Origin: Brettanomyces bruxellensis
Lineage: Eukaryota; Ascomycota; Pichiomycetes; Pichiales; Pichiaceae
NCBI RefSeq assembly: GCF_011074885.1
Contig: NC_054689.1
Span: 806,001-870,000 of the forward strand
Reading direction: 5' to 3'
Length of the DNA: 64,000 bases
Made by a program: the position numbers and the translations under genes. Shown here piece after piece: positions 32,431-40,630 of the stretch. The notes under the pieces were generated by a model, which was not told the DNA's origin, did not search any database, and saw only the letters and a program-made list of their open reading frames with translations. Position 1 is the stretch's first letter, and every line of letters starts with the position of its first letter.

Positions 32431-33946
32431 CAGTGATTTGAGAAATGACGATGATCTTGATGAAATGAGCATTGCTTTGACAAGCTTTCATGATGATTCT
32501 GTAAGTGCGAATGCTGGACATTCATCTACAGACAGATCAACACCAGAATCTGGAAAGAGAGAGGCTCCAGTACGGGAGTTTGAAATAGAATCACCTGTGG
32601 ATGATTTGGAATTTGATGAATTGGCAGTTTCTACAGGGAAACCACTAGAGAAAGTTTTTGAAGGGCACAAGGTTGTTCTGGAAACAAAGGATATTGGTAT
32701 TTCCTCCAAATTGAGGGTCCAATTTTTTACTGCTTGCCTTGAACTTTTCATGCTTGGACTTATGGATCAAACACTTGGAGCTGTGATGGAGCATGTTTTA
32801 GCTGATTACGGCATAGATAGGATTAAAGTTTCATACTTATTTTTGGTTGGAACACTTGGTTACATGCCGGCAAGTTTTTTAAATCATTTCTTGATCTATA
32901 ACTACGGATTATTCAGAGTTTATATTGCAGGTATGTTTTTTCTTGTCATAGGTGCGTCTATATACGGACTTAAGTCCCCATATCCATGCCTTATAGCCGC
33001 ATCTCTTATAAATGGGTTTGGATCTGGATTGGCAGATTGCTGTGCGAATATATTTGTTGGAAACTTGAAGCATTCCAACCAATTGCTTGGCGTTATGCAT
33101 GCTTGCTACGGACTAGGATGCCTCACAAGTCCAATATCGGTGATATACCTTATTGGGAAAGGATTTCCTTGGGCACACTTTTATTTCATTATTGATACTG
33201 TTGGTTTGATCAATATAGTTATTGTGGCTTCCACTTTCCGAAACGAAACCTGCTGGAAATTTAGATATGTTTCCAATTTGGAGAGAAAGGCCACCGGGGA
33301 TGAGAAGGCAGAAACCACTACATGGGAAACGTTTCACAATAAGTATGTCCTCTTTTATTCTTTGGCTTTATTTGTTTATATTGGTAGTGAGTTGAGTGTT
33401 GGTATCTGGCTATTCAATTATGTCTTCAATATCAAGCACATGTCAGAAAAGTACTCCTCCTATATCACCAGCGGATATTGGTCTTTTATGACCATGGGTC
33501 GGTTTGTTTTAGGATTTGTTACCGGAAAGTTCTTTGAGGGTAAAGAAATGCATGCCATTGTTCTTTACTGCGGCTTGGTTGCAGGTTTCTGTACAGGATT
33601 CTGGGCTCTGCAAAGCAATGTTGTCATTCAAACGGTCTGTATATTCTGCATGGGCTTTTTTGTGGGGCCACTATTTTCGACCACGATTGTTATTGCTCTT
33701 ACAACCCTTCCAATGAGATATACTACCTCGGGTGTTTCATTGATAGCCGGTTTAGGAGGATCGGGTGCAGCTGTAATTCCGCCAATCATGGGTTTTATTG
33801 CCGAAAAATTTGGGGGTGGTGATGGGGAAGGTTTGGTTTATTTTCCATCATTAGTTCTTGCCTCATTCAGCACTGCAGCGTTACTTTGGCTATCTTTTTA
33901 CATCACGCATAGAAGCACAATAGATTTGGGTAAAAGGCTAAGTTGA
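32420..33946 (+). CDS. Major facilitator superfamily transporter (BSC6-like)
   Basis: A 508-residue membrane protein with an acidic, Ser-rich cytosolic N-terminus of about 95 residues and about 11-12 hydrophobic helices. Family-like blocks are FFTACLELFMLGLMDQTLGAV (helix 1), SLINGFGSGLADCCANIFVGNL (about 195-215), LLGVMHACYGLGCLTSP (about 221-237), and a Y-I-G-S-E-L-S-V-G-I-W segment in the second half (helix 7). These recall a fungal MFS branch near S. cerevisiae BSC6, in which a G-F-G-N-G-L-x-D motif is typical. The substrate is unknown. The ATG lies inside an inverted repeat. No neighbouring gene suggests a pathway. Confidence 0.75.
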   Translation: MTQYSDLRNDDDLDEMSIALTSFHDDSVSANAGHSSTDRSTPESGKREAPVREFEIESPVDDLEFDELAVSTGKPLEKVFEGHKVVLETKDIGISSKLRVQFFTACLELFMLGLMDQTLGAVMEHVLADYGIDRIKVSYLFLVGTLGYMPASFLNHFLIYNYGLFRVYIAGMFFLVIGASIYGLKSPYPCLIAASLINGFGSGLADCCANIFVGNLKHSNQLLGVMHACYGLGCLTSPISVIYLIGKGFPWAHFYFIIDTVGLINIVIVASTFRNETCWKFRYVSNLERKATGDEKAETTTWETFHNKYVLFYSLALFVYIGSELSVGIWLFNYVFNIKHMSEKYSSYITSGYWSFMTMGRFVLGFVTGKFFEGKEMHAIVLYCGLVAGFCTGFWALQSNVVIQTVCIFCMGFFVGPLFSTTIVIALTTLPMRYTTSGVSLIAGLGGSGAAVIPPIMGFIAEKFGGGDGEGLVYFPSLVLASFSTAALLWLSFYITHRSTIDLGKRLS

Positions 33947-34444
33947 AATTTTACCCCGTTAGTTTTTGTACAACTACTTTAGACAGGATTGGTACTTTTG
34001 GGAGCTTAAATATGTTTTTAAAAATCACAGTTGTGTATATAAGTGATTATGGGATGTGAAAGAGAACGTAAACTTTTTTCAGATAACAATTTGGAAGAGG
34101 AAGCATACACGTGTGGAGATAAGAGATTTCAACGAAAGAAATCTCAGAAATCTAGTTTTTTTTTTTTTTTTTTTTTTTTTTTCTCTCACTTCTGCGTACC
34201 TTTTGCCGCGGCCCGAGTCCCTACCAGAGTCTCAAAGAGTCAGGCGGTGCGACCAGAGTCTGTCTGACTTCAGCTGAAATTTTCCCGCTAGCATTTGGAG
34301 TCAGATACAGGACTATATATAAGCAGATTGTATTCTTCATTTTCAGTAATAAACGCTTTTCCGTTTCTTTTCAAAAGCATTAGGTGTCTTTAATATACAG
34401 CGGCTGTGTATTCTAATCTATATTTGTGCTTAAGTTGTTTCAAA
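33947..34444. other. Intergenic region upstream of GCV1
   Basis: Holds a 27-base T run (34156-34182), a 10-bp direct repeat ACCAGAGTCT (34223-34232 and 34252-34261), and a TATATATAAG box (34314-34323), about 125 bp before the GCV1 ATG. No gene. Confidence 0.6.
34223..34261. promoter_or_regulatory. ACCAGAGTCT direct repeat upstream of GCV1
   Basis: Two exact 10-bp copies, 29 bp between starts, 184-222 bp upstream of the GCV1 ATG and 53 bp before its TATA box. Possible glycine- or nitrogen-responsive element; no known factor is identified. Confidence 0.35.
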
Positions 34445-35661
34445 ATGTTCGGAGCATCCACAATTGCCAGAATTGTCTCAAAAGGGTCTTTGCGGTTTTA
34501 TTCTACGGCATCCCCTAAAATATTGAGGACTCCACTTTACAACTCACATGTCAAACTTGGGGGAAAAATGGTCCCTTTTGCCGGCTACTCAATGCCGGTT
34601 ATATACTCAGGTCAGTCGCACATCGAATCCCACAAGTGGACAAGAACGCATTGTGGTGTTTTTGATGTTTCTCATATGCTCCAGCACAGGATTGTTGGTT
34701 CAAAGGCAGCGGATTTTCTACAGACACTATGTCCAACAGATTTTAAGGCTTTGAACAAATTTCAATTCCACTTGAGTGTTATCCTTAACCACGAAGGTGG
34801 AATTGTCGATGACTGCATAGTGACAAAACATGCCGATGATTCATTCTACATGGTTACAAATGCCGCTTGCAGAGCCAAGGATGTTGGCTTTATCGCCTCT
34901 GAATTGGAAAAGTACGGTGGAAGATCAGATGTTAAGCATGAGACTTTTGAGGGAGTTCTTCTCGCAATTCAAGGTCCCGAAGCCCGCAATGTGATGGCAA
35001 AATACACACGCTCAAATCTAAATGATCTCTACTTTGGAAACACCCGGTTTATCGATCTAAAAGGATTTGGTACCGATGAAAAGTTCCACATTGCTAGAAG
35101 TGGATACACTGGTGAAGATGGATTTGAGATTTCGATTCCAAACAGTAAAGTTGTGTTGACTTCTTCAACGCCCTGATGGAAGAACCTGAAGTGAAGCCAA
35201 TTGGATTGGGTGCCAGAGATTCGTTGAGACTTGAAGCTGGGATGTGCTTGTATGGATCAGAATTGACTGATGCCACTACACCTGTTGATGGATCCTTGTC
35301 ATGGCTTGTTTCAAAGTCCAGAAGAATTCCTGATGCCACGTTCAATGGTGCAGCCAAGATTCTTTCACAGATTGCACATCCAAAGACTGTCAAGGCAAAG
35401 AGAGTCGGATTGCAGTCATCTGGTCCTTCTCCAAGACATGGGAACAAGATATTTTCTGTTGCTGAGCCTAGTAAGCAGATTGGTGAGGTTACATCTGGAT
35501 CTTTTGCCCCATCTCTTGGGCATAATGTGGCTCAAGCATACATTCAAAAGCCATATCATAAGAAAGACACTGAAGTTCTTATCCAGATTAGAGGTAAATT
35601 GAGAAGTGCCAAGGTGACTAAAATGCCATTTATCGAGGATCATTACTATCGTGAAGGTTAA
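34445..35661 (+). pseudogene. GCV1: Glycine cleavage T-protein (aminomethyltransferase) GCV1, interrupted by a frameshift
   Basis: Mitochondrial tetrahydrofolate-dependent subunit of the glycine decarboxylase complex. Two adjacent frames together cover the whole protein. The first (34445 to a TGA at 35174-35176) starts MFGASTIARIVSKG, a plausible mitochondrial presequence, and runs through VPFAGYSMPV, HCGVFDVSHM and SGYTGEDGFEISI. The second (to 35661) continues MEEPEVKPIGLGARDSLRLEAG to HYYREG. The break is at about 35150-35158: after SIPNSKVV the sequence GTTGTGTTGAC keeps V-V then D-F-F-N-A-L only if the frame changes. Two extra bases (a GT duplication) or one missing base explain it. Everything else is well conserved, so this is a very recent lesion, an allele or an assembly error. 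A GTG 39 bp upstream of the ATG is not used. Confidence 0.85.
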
Positions 35662-35770
35662 TTAGATATACAAATTGAATAGAAGAGAATATATCATAGC
35701 TGGTAAATAGTAAGTTAAATTTACTGTATTTATGTTTGTTTGTTATTTTAAATTTTCGTGTTAGGACTGT

Positions 35771-35772
<2 letters not shown>

Positions 35773-35825
<53 letters not shown>
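35773..35825. repeat. Poly(dT) run of 53 bases
   Basis: Longest homopolymer in the window, between GCV1 and SMC3 and ending 4 bp before the first ACGCGAAA motif. Its true length may be misassembled. Confidence 0.85.
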
Positions 35826-35826
<1 letters not shown>

Positions 35827-35828
35827 TG

Positions 35829-35857
35829 ACGCGAAAAGAAATGGAAGTGACGCGAAA
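35829..35857 (+). promoter_or_regulatory. Two ACGCGAAA motifs upstream of SMC3 (G1/S-type)
   Basis: ACGCGAAA at 35829-35836 and 35850-35857, 21 bp apart (two helical turns), 145-173 bp before the SMC3 ATG. The motif merges the MBF core ACGCG and the SBF core CGCGAAA/CACGAAA. Cohesin genes are MBF targets in S. cerevisiae. Confidence 0.5.
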
Positions 35858-36001
35858 CATTATAAGCAGGATCAAGATAATTAATCAATATTCATGCCTG
35901 TTACCATGATCCCCTGCTATAAAACATCTTCTTTCCTTTCTCTGAAGCAAGTAATTAACTCAATAAAACGAGGCATTTTTATTTTGTTTCACTTTTTAAC
36001 G

Positions 36002-39000
36002 ATGTTTATCAAAAGAATTGTGATTCAAGGTTTCAAATCATATAAGAACGAAACTGTTATCAACTCGTTTTCTCCACATCATAATGTGGTTGTTGGTCGA
36101 AATGGATCTGGAAAGTCAAATTTCTTTGCCGCCATCAGATTTGTTTTATCGGATGCTTACACAAATATGACGCGTCAAGAAAGGCAATCACTCATACATG
36201 AAGGATCTTCTACCGTGATGTCTGCATATGTAGAAATAGTGTTTGATAACAAAGATCGCAGATTACCCGTTAACAAAGATGAAGTGCGAATCAGAAGAAC
36301 CATTGGAATGCAAAAAGATGATTATTCACTGAACGGAAAGTCTTCTTTGAAAGCTGATATAATGAATTTTCTTGAAAGTGCTGGTTTTTCAAGATCTAAC
36401 CCATATTATATTGTGCCTCAAGGCCGAATTACAGCCATTACAAATTCGAAAGATTCTGAAAAATTGGATTTGTTGAAGGAGGTGGCCGGTGCAACCGTTT
36501 TTGAGAAGAAGTTAAAGGAATCTAATAAAGAAATGAATGCAGCTAATAAGAAGCAAGAGCAGATTGATGAGATGCTTAGCTATATTAACACGAGGCTCAG
36601 TGATCTCAGCATGGAAAAAGAGAACTTGAAGGTTTTCGAAAAGTATAACACCAGCAAGAAAGTACTTGAATTCAATCTTTATGATAGAGAGATCAAAAGT
36701 CTCACTCAACAAATTGACTCCGTTGAAAATAGTTACTCAGATATTTTGCAAAATTCCAACGCAATTGCAGAAGACCTTAATGATGGTGAGATTTCTATCA
36801 AGAATCTCGAGGATAAACTAACTGAGTACAAATCTCAGAGGAAACTTTTAGAAATTGAAAGCAAGAACAATGAGCAAGAAATAGCAGATGTGTTGTCTGC
36901 CATAGGTGCTGAAAAGGCAGAACTTAAGAGTATCAAATTAGAACTTGCATCAGCATCTGGTGAAGACTCTTTAAAACTTGAGCATGCAAAGCAGAAGCTA
37001 CAGAAAAAAGCTGAAAAAAGAGATAGTATACATCCAAAATTACAAAAGCTTACTAAAGACTCACAAGAGATATCATCAAGATTGGAAAATATGCGCTCAG
37101 AACAGAGATCACTACTTTCCAAAAAAGGAAGAGGGAGGCAGTTTAAAACAAAGCAACAGAGGGATGACTGGCTTGAAACGGAAATTCAAAGATTAAATAA
37201 TTCGTTGACAGAAAAGAAGAATTCTTTGGCTTCTTTACAAAACACTGAAACCGACATTCACAAGAAAATTTCTGATTTGGAGGGGGAAAAGAAGCAACTT
37301 GAAATTGACTCTTCTCAAATTTCTGAGTCACAAGCGGAGAAGGAGTTATATGATTTGAAAGTTCAGTGTACCGCCCTTATTGATCAAAGGAAATCCCTAT
37401 GGAGAGAAGAAAGTAGACTTAACAGTGTTCTACAGACATATAAGGATGAAAAATCAAAGGTGGAGGAGGATTTGAACGGCATGATGAGTAGTTCCATCTC
37501 TAAAGGATTGAAGTCCGTGAAGGATATTGTTGATAATTTGAGCCTTGAGGGTGTATATGGTACACTTGGCGAATTGATAGATGTGAGTGATAAATATAAG
37601 ACTGCAGTTGAAGTTGTTGGTGGTAATGCCCTATTCGACGTTATTGTTGATACAGATCGAACCGCAAGCTTAATAATGGAGCAGCTAGCTACTAAAAAGA
37701 CTGGCCGAGTTACATTTATACCCCTAAATAGGCTGAAGCAAAGAACAGTGCATTATCCTCCAGGTGGTGATTCAGTTCCTCTAATAAGAAAAATTGCTTA
37801 TGATGACTCGTTGGAAAGTGCTGTTCAACATGTATTTGGAAATACAGTTGTCGCTATTTCCTTGGAGCGGGGAGCAGAAATTTCAAAATCTACTGGATTA
37901 AGTGCAGTCACATTAGATGGTGATAGATGTAATAATAATGGTGTTTTAACAGGAGGTTTCAGGGAACAGGCAAAATCTAGAGTGGACTGCCTCAAAAGCA
38001 TCAATAAATGGGACTCCGACATTACAACAGTCGATGAAAAGTTGCGTGAAATCAAGAACCGTATTTCGGAGAAAGACACTGCAATAACGAAAATTAATGG
38101 AAATATTAATCAGAAGAGGAAGCAGTATGATTCAATTTTGGTAGAAAAAGACCTCAAAGAAACGCAGGTTTCCGAAGTTGAAAATCAACTCAATATGAGT
38201 AAGCAAGAGGTTGCTACTACTGAGACTCAAATTAAAAAGCTTACATCTAGTATTGATCTGTTGAGTGAACAAAAGCATCAGTACGAAACAGAAGTGAAAA
38301 CAGATTTTGAGAGTAGCGACTTATTGGATTCTGAAGAAGAGAAGTTAAGCACTTTGCAAACAGATATCCCTAAAGTTCAAAAGCAATATGATAGTATATC
38401 TGGTGAACTTCAGAGCCTTGAGATGGACTATTCCTCATTGGACTCTGAAATAAAAGAGATGCTAATACCGCTAGTATCTAGACTCACTAAGATTGTTTCG
38501 AAATCACATGTCAGTGAGGTTCATAGCATGCGTGTCAGTGATCTTAAAAGTAAATTGGAAGATGATGAAAAAAGAAGCCAAGAATTGGATACAGAGAAGA
38601 AAAATATTAAAAGTAAAGTGGACGAATTGGAACAAAGCATGTCGGAGGTGGAAAAGAGCAGAAAAACGGCGGACGAAAATCAGAAGAGTTTGATTCAAAA
38701 ATTGGCTATTTACAGCAAAGACACTGATAAGCTTTTAAGTAAGAAGGTCACTTTAAAAACAAGAAGAGATGAACTTAATAAGAAAGTGAATGACCTCGGA
38801 CTTCTTACAGATGATGCGTTCACTAAGTATGAAGGTGTGGAGTCAAAAGCAATATTGGATGAACTTACAAAGGTGTCGAAAGAGCTTAAGCAGTATAGTC
38901 ACGTCAACAAAAAAGCTCTTGAACAATATATTAACTTTAGCAAGCAGCGGGATTCTCTTGTTTCGAGAAGAAAGGAGCTTGACAAGGGTAAGTCCTCTAT

Positions 39001-39610
39001 TGAAGAATTAATGCTCGTTCTTCAGAAGAGGAAAAATAAGGCTATTATTCAGACCTTCAAAGAAGTTGCCACGAAATTCTCTGAAGTTTTCCAGGAACTT
39101 GTTCCTGCTGGAGTTGGAAACCTCATTTTACAGAAGAAAAATGATAAGTCAATTGAATCGTTAACTCAGCAAATTGTTGAAGAAGGTGATGGCACGGAAA
39201 TATCATCTGACCAGTATGTTGGTGTTACTATCGTGGTGTCCTTCAACTCCAAGAAGGATGAACAGTTAAGGTTGGAGCAACTTTCGGGAGGTCAAAAGTC
39301 ATTATGCGCATTAGCACTTATTTTTGCTATTCAGAAGTGCGATCCAGCACCATTTTATTTGTTCGATGAGATAGATGCAAATCTCGATGAGCAATATCGT
39401 ACAGCCGTTGCTAATCTTGTTCATAAGCTTTCTGCACATGCACAGTTCATATGCACGACCTTCAGAAAAGAAATGTTGGATGTTTGCGACAAATTCTATG
39501 GTGTCATGTTTAATAACAAGGTCAGTACAATTGCCGAGATATCCAAGAATGAAGCTCTCAACTTTGTGGGAGATCTCCAAGCTGAGCACGTCAATTCGAC
39601 AGACGCGTAG
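36002..39610 (+). CDS. SMC3: Cohesin subunit SMC3
   Basis: ATPase arm of cohesin, which holds sister chromatids together. From the ATG at 36002 the product is 1202 residues and starts MFIKRIVIQGFKSYKN, exactly where the family begins; 36 upstream in-frame codons from 35894 are probably not translated. Walker A is GRNGSGKS (about 32-39). Two long coiled coils flank a hinge (about 500-680) with VYGTLGELIDV and G-G-N-A-L-F-D-V. The C-terminal head has LSGGQKSLCALALIFAIQ and YLFDEIDANLD. At the Eco1 acetylation site, normally two adjacent lysines, this protein has Gln104-Lys105 (IGMQKDDYSL). Convergent with NET1, as in S. cerevisiae. Two ACGCGAAA motifs upstream suggest G1/S expression. Confidence 0.96.
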   Translation: MFIKRIVIQGFKSYKNETVINSFSPHHNVVVGRNGSGKSNFFAAIRFVLSDAYTNMTRQERQSLIHEGSSTVMSAYVEIVFDNKDRRLPVNKDEVRIRRTIGMQKDDYSLNGKSSLKADIMNFLESAGFSRSNPYYIVPQGRITAITNSKDSEKLDLLKEVAGATVFEKKLKESNKEMNAANKKQEQIDEMLSYINTRLSDLSMEKENLKVFEKYNTSKKVLEFNLYDREIKSLTQQIDSVENSYSDILQNSNAIAEDLNDGEISIKNLEDKLTEYKSQRKLLEIESKNNEQEIADVLSAIGAEKAELKSIKLELASASGEDSLKLEHAKQKLQKKAEKRDSIHPKLQKLTKDSQEISSRLENMRSEQRSLLSKKGRGRQFKTKQQRDDWLETEIQRLNNSLTEKKNSLASLQNTETDIHKKISDLEGEKKQLEIDSSQISESQAEKELYDLKVQCTALIDQRKSLWREESRLNSVLQTYKDEKSKVEEDLNGMMSSSISKGLKSVKDIVDNLSLEGVYGTLGELIDVSDKYKTAVEVVGGNALFDVIVDTDRTASLIMEQLATKKTGRVTFIPLNRLKQRTVHYPPGGDSVPLIRKIAYDDSLESAVQHVFGNTVVAISLERGAEISKSTGLSAVTLDGDRCNNNGVLTGGFREQAKSRVDCLKSINKWDSDITTVDEKLREIKNRISEKDTAITKINGNINQKRKQYDSILVEKDLKETQVSEVENQLNMSKQEVATTETQIKKLTSSIDLLSEQKHQYETEVKTDFESSDLLDSEEEKLSTLQTDIPKVQKQYDSISGELQSLEMDYSSLDSEIKEMLIPLVSRLTKIVSKSHVSEVHSMRVSDLKSKLEDDEKRSQELDTEKKNIKSKVDELEQSMSEVEKSRKTADENQKSLIQKLAIYSKDTDKLLSKKVTLKTRRDELNKKVNDLGLLTDDAFTKYEGVESKAILDELTKVSKELKQYSHVNKKALEQYINFSKQRDSLVSRRKELDKGKSSIEELMLVLQKRKNKAIIQTFKEVATKFSEVFQELVPAGVGNLILQKKNDKSIESLTQQIVEEGDGTEISSDQYVGVTIVVSFNSKKDEQLRLEQLSGGQKSLCALALIFAIQKCDPAPFYLFDEIDANLDEQYRTAVANLVHKLSAHAQFICTTFRKEMLDVCDKFYGVMFNNKVSTIAEISKNEALNFVGDLQAEHVNSTDA

Positions 39611-39894
39611 ATCGAGTTTCAGTCGATGTTTTGTTCGTTTATAAATTAGATAAAAGAGGTAAAGTATTGTTTGATGTATTTCAGTTAATAGTTACACAAT
39701 ATGAATGCTTTTGGTATAAAAATCTAGCGATTACCCTTCTTTCTGGCGTCGCTCAATAGCGACATAAAGGCTCTGTTTTTACTTTTCTTCTTCTTTCCAT
39801 TCTGGCCTATTTTTATAATATTACTAGCCTCCTTTGCGTCGATAAAGTTGGCTGCACTAAGTCCGGCATCAGATCCAAAGCTTGAATCTGAATC

Positions 39895-39970
39895 TGTGTC
39901 ACTATCTGAATCCGAGTCACTATCTGAATCCGAGTCGCCCTCTGAGTCTGACCCGGAATCAGAATTGGAA
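39895..39970 (-). repeat. Ser-Asp coding repeat in NET1 (C-terminal block)
   Basis: GA-T-TC-type hexamer repeats encode (Ser-Asp)n, likely casein-kinase targets. A second block lies at about 40285-40375. Confidence 0.7.
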
Positions 39971-40599
39971 TCGGAGTCTTTAAGGTTTGTACTCTGGTAA
40001 GTCGAACTTTTAGAAGATTGCCCTTTCTCCCTAACTGAAGGTATACCCTTCTTTAAGAGCTCTGAAAGCTTTGGAAGAGATGCAATTTTGGATTTAGCTT
40101 TCGTTTTATGCACGGATGCTTTATCAATTGGCTTTGCAGATGCCGTCACCTGTGGCTTTGATGACGAAGCTTTTGCCGATGAAGCCTCAGGCTGAGGGGA
40201 TAACGAAATTTGTGAACTCGTCCTTGAGCCCACTTTAGGCTTATTCACAATCCGCAGTCTTTTAGTAAACGCGGCATCCTCATCCTCCTGCTCGGACTCT
40301 GAATCTGAATCTGAATCTGAATCTGAACTCGATCCAGAACCAGAGCTTGAATCTGAGCTAGAATCTGATCCGCTTGATTCTCCACTATCGTCATCAATGA
40401 TATCTGCAGCATACTTGCGTAGATTTGCTGTTGTTTCAGACGAACCCTCTGCTTTGTTTCCTGTATCTGTTTCCTTTGATAAGCCCGTTGGGGATGAATT
40501 GAGTTTTGCTTTTTTTTCTGCCTTTTTGTCTACATTCTCTCCCACTTTTTCTTCCACTTTCTCTCCCGCTTTCTCTTCTGCTTCCTCCTTTGCTTTCTC

Positions 40600-40630
40600 C
40601 TTTTCTTCTGCTTTCTTCTTTTCTTTGCTT
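40600..40630 (-). other. Site of the NET1 frame change
   Basis: Minus-strand A/G-rich sequence, where the upstream frame stops making sense and the frame one base back becomes protein-like. A single missing base fits. No canonical X-XXY-YYZ slippery heptamer is seen. Confidence 0.7.

Larger units (their letters stand above)
35662..36001. other. SMC3 promoter region with a 53-base T run
   Basis: Contains a run of 53 T (35773-35825), two ACGCGAAA motifs directly after it, and a CTATAAAAC box near 35918. An in-frame ATG at 35894 precedes the family start of SMC3. Confidence 0.65.

Noticed and set aside
35894..36001. 36-codon N-terminal extension of SMC3
   Set aside because: The family starts at MFIKRIVIQGFKSY; the extension covers a TATA-like sequence and has no counterpart in other Smc3 proteins.
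39724..40557. Separate Ser-Asp-rich gene downstream of NET1
   Set aside because: No ATG start; the upstream frame continues naturally into NET1, and the C-terminus matches the Net1 tail.
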